Source of the DNA: Diphasiastrum complanatum
Lineage: Eukaryota > Streptophyta > Lycopodiopsida > Lycopodiales > Lycopodiaceae
Direction of reading: 5' to 3'
Length of the DNA: 64,000 nucleotides
Assembly (NCBI GenBank): GCA_029204225.1
Contig: CM055101.1
Location: forward strand, 28,695,475 to 28,759,474
Positions within the stretch are counted from its first letter, which is position 1; each line of letters begins with the position of its first letter. Of this stretch, positions 59,013-64,000 are shown in pieces. The notes below the pieces were generated by a model. That model did no database searches. It had not been told where the DNA came from and worked only from the letters and a program-made list of their open reading frames with translations. A program made the translations under genes and the position numbers.

Positions 59013-59907
59013 ATGGAGTTTTCCCAGGATGTTGACATGGATGCGGAGGTGGTTTCACCCTCTCCCTCCACTTCCCAAGGCATACCCTTCATGCCTTTGT
59101 CTGGTCCTCCTGATGTGGCCCCATTGTTGTCGGTGCTTCCTCCCTCATCCCCTTTTCCCTGTGGAGGTGATGGTTTGCTAACATCGTCTCCCTTGTGCGA
59201 GCTGTCTTGTTACCAGATACACTGATGCATTTACAATTCATGACTCCTCACAGATGAAAGTTCCGGTTTGGGTTGAGCTCCCTTTTTTTCCTCCCAAGCT
59301 TTTGCTAGCTCTGGAGGTGGTTCCTCTCTAGCCTCGGCAACGTTCTGCTTATCCAGCCTCCTAAGCTCCATAATCCCTCTCCTCATGTGCGCGCTTGTAT
59401 TTTATGGAAGCTAGCTGATCCTCCTGTGGAACAGCTGCAGCTCCACTGTGGTGCCCTCAGACTGTTGTGTAAGATTCCTGTTATTGCTGTCGTTGTCTTG
59501 GTCATGCGGTTGCTTCTTGCCCAATTCCTCCTCGACGCCCTTTTCAGCACCCGCTTGGGCAGCCGGTTGCTTCCCACCAGCTTAGCCGTCTTTTGCCCTT
59601 GCTAAAGGCAACCCCTGTACTGCCCTCTACTGCTGTGCCTTTGCTGCCTACGCCTATTGCACTCCGTCAGCCAACAATGCCGCTTTTGTCCAATTCGGCA
59701 TCGCAGCCTGGCACTGAGGCCTTTCGACATCAAGATCATTCCTTGTTTACATCGGCTGCACCTCTTCGGCATCGGAGCGCTACTGAGACTCTGCCGCTTG
59801 AGCAACTGCAGCCTGAGAGACCTCCTGTGTCTGTTTCGTCCTCTGCTGATCAATCTGACATTCAGCCAACTCCTTTGTCTTTGCCTCTCAAATTTGGTTC
59901 TACCTAA
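59013..59907 (+). pseudogene. LINE ORF1 fragment (DUF4283-like and zinc knuckle)
   Basis: + strand, several frames: MKVPVWVELPFFPPKLL resembles the VPVWVRLPxLP motif of DUF4283 gag-like proteins. Further on, CYCCRCLGHAVASCP fits a CX2CX4HX4C zinc knuckle, followed by a Pro/Ser-rich tail to 59907. Frameshifts and stops interrupt it. It is cut at about 59890 by a Copia end of opposite orientation. Confidence 0.5.
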
Positions 59908-60175
59908 TAATTTTGTAAAAATATTTGCCACTTGATCTTCGAATTTACAAAAGACAAGATCAATGGCACCATCAACTAATTTCCCTTGAACAAAGTGATA
60001 ATGAATCTCAATGTGTTTGGTTCAAACATATAAAATTGGATTTTTGTCTAGGTGAATGCAGCTTTGGTTATCACAAGATACACTCACTTGTGGTTGATCT
60101 AAATCAACAAGCAATCTACGTACTCGTACTACTTATTGTGTAGCATTGTTGAAAGCACGATACTCTGTCACATGC
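59893..60175 (-). pseudogene. Copia RNase H C-terminal fragment
   Basis: The - strand reads CDNQSCIHLDKNPI-like text, TKHIEIHYHFVQGKLVDGAI and DQVANIFTKLLGRTKFE, the end of a Copia polyprotein. The expected 3' LTR is missing, replaced by the LINE ORF1 fragment. Confidence 0.8.
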
Positions 60176-60307
60176 ATTGTCACCAAAATCCCTCTAAATT
60201 AGCCGACAATTTAGGACCTTGATTTTGGGACTCAATTCGACGACCTCTAAGCATGTGAATGGATTTACATCATCTTTACACAATACCTAACTATGTACAT
60301 CATAATG

Positions 60308-60392
60308 CTTCTTGGTTTCCAAGGGGAGGCTCGAACCTGGGACCAAAGAAACTCCGGATGCCAAGCTAACCAGCTGAACCAATCCCATTGGA
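60308..60392 (-). mobile_element. 85-bp tRNA-derived SINE with perfect 16-bp target duplication
   Basis: The - strand has the A box TGGTTCAGCTGG (fits TRGYNNARNNG), the B box GGTTCGAGCC and a 3' hairpin CTTGGAAACCAAG. It is flanked by TATGTACATCATAATG at 60292-60307 and 60393-60408, identical over 16 bp. The element is only 85 bp with no A or T tail. A diverged copy is at 9370-9457. It is not a functional tRNA: the acceptor and anticodon stems do not close properly. Confidence 0.82.
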
Positions 60393-60439
60393 TATGTACA
60401 TCATAATGGTGCCACTTGACAATAAATTTCTAGCTAGTT

Positions 60440-61232
60440 TTAACATATTTTCGTTAAAAAAATGAGGATTTATGGACCTTACAAAGATCTATCAAGACCT
60501 ACATGCATGAGAGTTTGCACAAGATCAATCAAGGCTAGATCAACTCGGATTTTCAAGGGCTATCTAACACACTTTGAATCAAGGCTATCACACAAAAAGT
60601 TATTATCATCCAAAGTCAAGCAAGTTTCTTACATTCACTTGAAAAACCTAAGTAAAATTCACTATGGAAGAGCCAAATAAGCACCTTGCTCTTTGGTAGA
60701 GAGAGAATAGAACAAAGAGTATGCAAGTCAAAAATTTATTACTCTCAAAAAGTTTGAAAGTACAATGAGAGTCCACACCATATAGTGGTAGCTCGAGTTC
60801 CTATTCAATTAGGCATGTGGTGACCTCTAATTATGATTGGATCCATGATTTGCAATTCATAATTTGATTGGACCTCAATTGCCAATGTGATGAGGATTTT
60901 GGCTTAGGATGCACCACTTTCAATTTTGTTCTCTCGCATTCTAGGACATGTGTGAACACCTAATAGGATTCGAGTTGGATGTCTAATTGCCTATCCTACT
61001 CATGCATTTTGATTTGTACAGCTCATGAGGAGTTTGAGGCCCAACCTCATGATGACACTTGGCATGATTCTACTTGACTAGCTTTTGCCTACTTTCATAT
61101 TGCTTTGTAAAACAAGCTATTCTAAGGCATGAATTAGCTTTAAATGCAAACAAGCCTACAACTCACATGTGTGACTTACATACGTACATGAAAATGTAAA
61201 ATAATCAAGCTAAATTTTGCATATTTTTCACA
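60440..61232 (-). repeat. 3' LTR-like block of Copia remnant
   Basis: The inner edge at 61232 is TGTGAAAAAT on the - strand after a TTTTGAGGAG tract. It contains the AGTGGTAGCTCGAG motif (about 60785) shared with other LTR-like blocks. Outer edge uncertain. Confidence 0.45.
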
Positions 61233-61674
61233 CTCCTCAAAATATAGCTTGATGACTATGCTAGTTCTCTCCAAAACTTTAATTAGCTAAAAGTAGCTTC
61301 GCAAGTGAATCCTTTGGCATGGATTTGGTGAAAAAAATAGCCAACAAACTTGAAATTTCAGCAAGATCACCATAGCCATGACAATGCTTCTCTGATTGAA
61401 AACCATTTTCGAGCACCATGAAGAGCTTTCCACCATTTGAGCACTTTTGCCATTGATTTCTTCCATCGTTGAAGATTATGATTGATCCCAAACTCCTTTT
61501 CCTTGAAAATAGTTGCAATTCCATGAGAAAATCAAGAGTCCTTGACTCATAAGGATCACAAAGATCCTTCATCATGTTACCAAGATCTTGAGAATTAGAC
61601 ATATCAAGATTGATAAGACTATGCATGCTAAAATAACAAAGAGTTTGCATCATATGTTTATGCTTGATTTCCAT
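61233..61674 (-). pseudogene. Copia C-terminal interior remnant
   Basis: The - strand frame ends with FFTKSMPKDSLAKLLLAN, a variant of the Copia terminal DIFTKxLP motif, just before the polypurine tract. The upstream part of the frame has no recognised domain. It aligns loosely with 2847-3190. Confidence 0.55.
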
Positions 61675-61799
61675 GCTAATCTCAGATCTAATGAGGCTAA
61701 ATACTTTACTATATGGAGATAAGTGTTCTCATAAAGAGTTTACAAATTGCCTCACAACATGGGAGCACAAATTTTCACACTATGAATTAGAAACTCATT

Positions 61800-62230
61800 T
61801 TTGCTCTTGCAAGATCCAAGAGCATACATTGATGACATAATCATTTTCTTTCCAATTGATTTAGCTACCAAATATTGTAGACCATTTCATATTATTAAAA
61901 AAATTGGTTGTTTTAGCTTACGAAGTTTAATTTCAAGACAAATCTACTGCTCGTCCAATGTTTCATGTAAGCCAATTAAAACTAAGTTTCCATGAAGGTG
62001 ATATAGTTGGATTAATGAGGATTTTGTCCATTTGAAGGACTTATCACTTAGTGTACTTTTGGAACCAACAAAAATACTTAAAACTAAAGATAAACAATTG
62101 AGAAATTGTTCTATCTCTGAATGCTTGATCGATTGGAAACGATGCACTGACAATGATGTGTGGAAAATGGTTGAAAACATAAAAAGGAATTCTCTAAATT
62201 ATCATTATGAGGACAAAAGTAGTTCAAAAG
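61800..62230 (+). pseudogene. Gypsy integrase C-terminus and chromodomain remnant
   Basis: + strand, frameshifted: PFHIIKKIG, ARPMFHVSQLKLSFHEGD (the VHPVFHVSLLK motif of Gypsy integrases) and LEPTKILKTKDKQLRN with ECLIDWKRC and DVWK, which fits a chromovirus chromodomain. Nothing of RT or RNase H adjoins it. Confidence 0.7.
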
Positions 62231-63358
62231 GAAAAAAATGTTATGTCCATGTTCAATTCAGTTGTAATAATTCTTGACTTGGTATTCGTACTCCAGTGTA
62301 AAAGTTTATTAATAATGTCGCGCCATTTGGACATGGCCATAAATGTAATTAATAATCTTGAGAGCCCATGCATACTCGTTAGGAGATGTGGAGCTAGTGC
62401 ATGGTGTCTGATGGTTATATATGCATGTTAAGGAGATAAAAAAAAACAATTGGATGAGAATTGGGATCTTAAAGAAAATACTTCTAGGCCCTAGAGACTT
62501 ATATATACCTATAGGAACTTGCCCTACTCCTCACCTATTTTTTCGATTCTAGTTGCCAGGAACCTCTCCTCTCTTGTATTCTAGTTGCCAGGATCTTCTC
62601 CTCTCTTGTATTCAGTCACCGTGGCTTGAGGGTGAAGCTGATTTGCGTTGGACTCTCATTTTAGGTGGTTTGGTTCCATAGTAGTCCTTTGGCGCATGCA
62701 ACAAGATCGAGAGAATCTTCACGTGGTGATCGTTATAGTAGTAGCACGTGACTAGCATACCAAGTGACCATAATTTGTGAGCCATTATGCACATGTCCTG
62801 ATTTTATTAGAAACATGTCATCAAAAAAATTGTCTTGTGAAAGCATCTATACTATGTTCTTAAAAGTCAAAGGTCTAGACGTGAATCCTAAAATGTTCAT
62901 TGACCAGTCATTGTTGAGCAATAAGAAATATTTCATGTGATAGGCATGTCAACACCCATACATTTGTAACATAAAGAGTCTCTTGAATAATTGTTGCAAC
63001 ACTCTTGAAAAGTCCAACAACTTTAAACACGAGATCCTATCAATTTTAAGGTTTTAAAAAAAGTACACATTAAATCATTCACATTCTACATGCAAAAGCT
63101 AGAAACTTGATATAGAATTTTGAAGAATGATATGGATTCTTTCTTAAGCTTCAAAAATCGCCAAAATCCACCTAGTAGGGAGAAAAATCGGCCTGCTACA
63201 AGTATTTTGAACTTAATTGAGTTTTGGATTACAAAAATTTCCATTTTACACATGAAAATGCTTGATTTTGACAAGGAATCAACCTAACTCTAGAATTGAT
63301 CGTCCCTCCAAATTACTCACTAGATTTGGCTTTTCCTCCAAATATAGTCTGCAACAAA
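62231..63358. other. AT-rich, retroelement leader or intergenic
   Basis: Contains a 31-bp-period direct duplication (ATTCTAGTTGCCAGGA at about 62549 and 62580). The right part, next to the primer-binding site, may be a Copia leader. No coding motif. Confidence 0.4.
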
Positions 63359-63370
63359 GCTCTGATACCA
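63359..63370 (-). other. Perfect Copia primer-binding site
   Basis: The - strand reads TGGTATCAGAGC, the exact plant initiator-tRNA-Met primer-binding site, directly next to LTR-like TGTGAAAA sequence. Confidence 0.75.
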
Positions 63371-64000
63371 TGTGAAAAAATCAGATTACAAAGATCCAAT
63401 TATACTCTTGGATCTTTGGCTAACATGGAGAGCACATCTAGCATCATTAACAATGTAGAAATCTTGCATCTACTGCACATAGAAGATGTAAACTCAATAT
63501 TAAAAACTTGTCAAAAATACTTATGTAAGTTAGTTTATTGTTACGTTTTGTACAACAACGGTACTCACATGTGTGGATCCATAAACACAAGAAAAATAAC
63601 ATGCTATACACAAGATCTCACTATATCACCACCAAGATGCATAAATGGATGTAGAAACCCAAAGAAATATCTTCTATAAAAATGAATGAGAGAAACGATG
63701 TCCTCCCATGCTTGTAGACTATTTATAGTAGCTCCTTTCCCTATTTGGATGCTCTTACACAAGCTTATCAACTTATGGAAGTTTCTAGATTTCTTCCAAA
63801 ATCTAGATCTATCATGACTAGATACAATGCATCTCTAATAACCAACTACAGTAGGTCTATATTCAACCTTATCAACATGCCTAAGTTGCCAATATAGTAA
63901 ATCCACTATTCTTAGGCCTTATTAACTTTGTAAAGTTTATCTCTAATATGAAAATGCATATTGGCCTCAACATTACAAAATAAGATCAACATAAACAACT
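63371..64000 (-). repeat. 5' LTR of a - strand Copia, continuing past the window
   Basis: Starts TGTGAAAAAATC immediately outside the primer-binding site, so the - strand LTR ends in CA as expected. No right end before 64000. Confidence 0.55.

Noticed and set aside
59387-59931. Overlapping long frames on both strands
   Set aside because: GC-richer LINE ORF1 remnant. Only the zinc-knuckle and DUF4283-like text has family support.
60308-60392. Functional tRNA gene
   Set aside because: A and B boxes are present, but the stems do not pair properly, and the flanking 16-bp duplication shows a retroposed element.

Overview
The window is nuclear DNA of a land plant. Its base composition is AT-rich and it has only two host genes, both on the + strand with many introns, in about 50 kb of decayed transposable elements and microsatellites. 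The plant-specific SBP transcription factor, the plastid fibrillin, Copia and chromodomain Gypsy elements and a short TTTAGGG run all point to a plant. Long introns filled with LINE, hAT and LTR debris, very long (GA)n arrays and a Penelope-like reverse transcriptase remnant make a fern or another non-flowering vascular plant more likely than an angiosperm. That last step is inference and the species cannot be fixed.

Layout. 0-9.9 kb: nested Copia remnants, mostly on the - strand, with LTR/polypurine junctions, one primer-binding site, a 33-bp minisatellite and a tiny tRNA-like SINE. 10.5-29.1 kb: a PAP/fibrillin gene. I reconstructed 12 exons (about 618 codons) that stay in frame across all junctions. 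Its introns hold hAT fragments, LINE fragments, a TIR or fold-back element, a Copia fragment and a Gypsy gag. 29.1-41 kb: intergenic, with a - strand Copia pol, a + strand Copia 3' half with LTR, a Penelope-like RT fragment, an approximately 195-bp tandem repeat and a GC-palindrome fold-back. 41-42.3 kb: a GC-rich, G-box-containing island that is the best candidate promoter and leader of the next gene. 42.7-46.1 kb: repeated LINE 3' ends. 47.5-56.7 kb: a large SQUAMOSA-promoter-binding-protein-like gene (10 coding exons, about 1244 codons, SBP zinc domain, ankyrin region, C-terminal membrane segment). 57-64 kb: tandem repeats, a LINE ORF1 fragment, Copia ends, a SINE with perfect target-site duplication, a Gypsy integrase/chromodomain tail and a perfect tRNA-iMet primer-binding site next to another LTR.

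The two host genes show no obvious functional link. One encodes a predicted plastid lipid-associated protein and the other a nuclear or membrane-tethered transcription factor. The most original signals are in the repeats: an 85-bp tRNA-like element flanked by a perfect 16-bp duplication, a LINE family that appears to end in AATAAA plus a (TC)n tail, several loci with clusters of locus-specific GC-rich palindromes, and ten long GA arrays that all lie in the same strand orientation.
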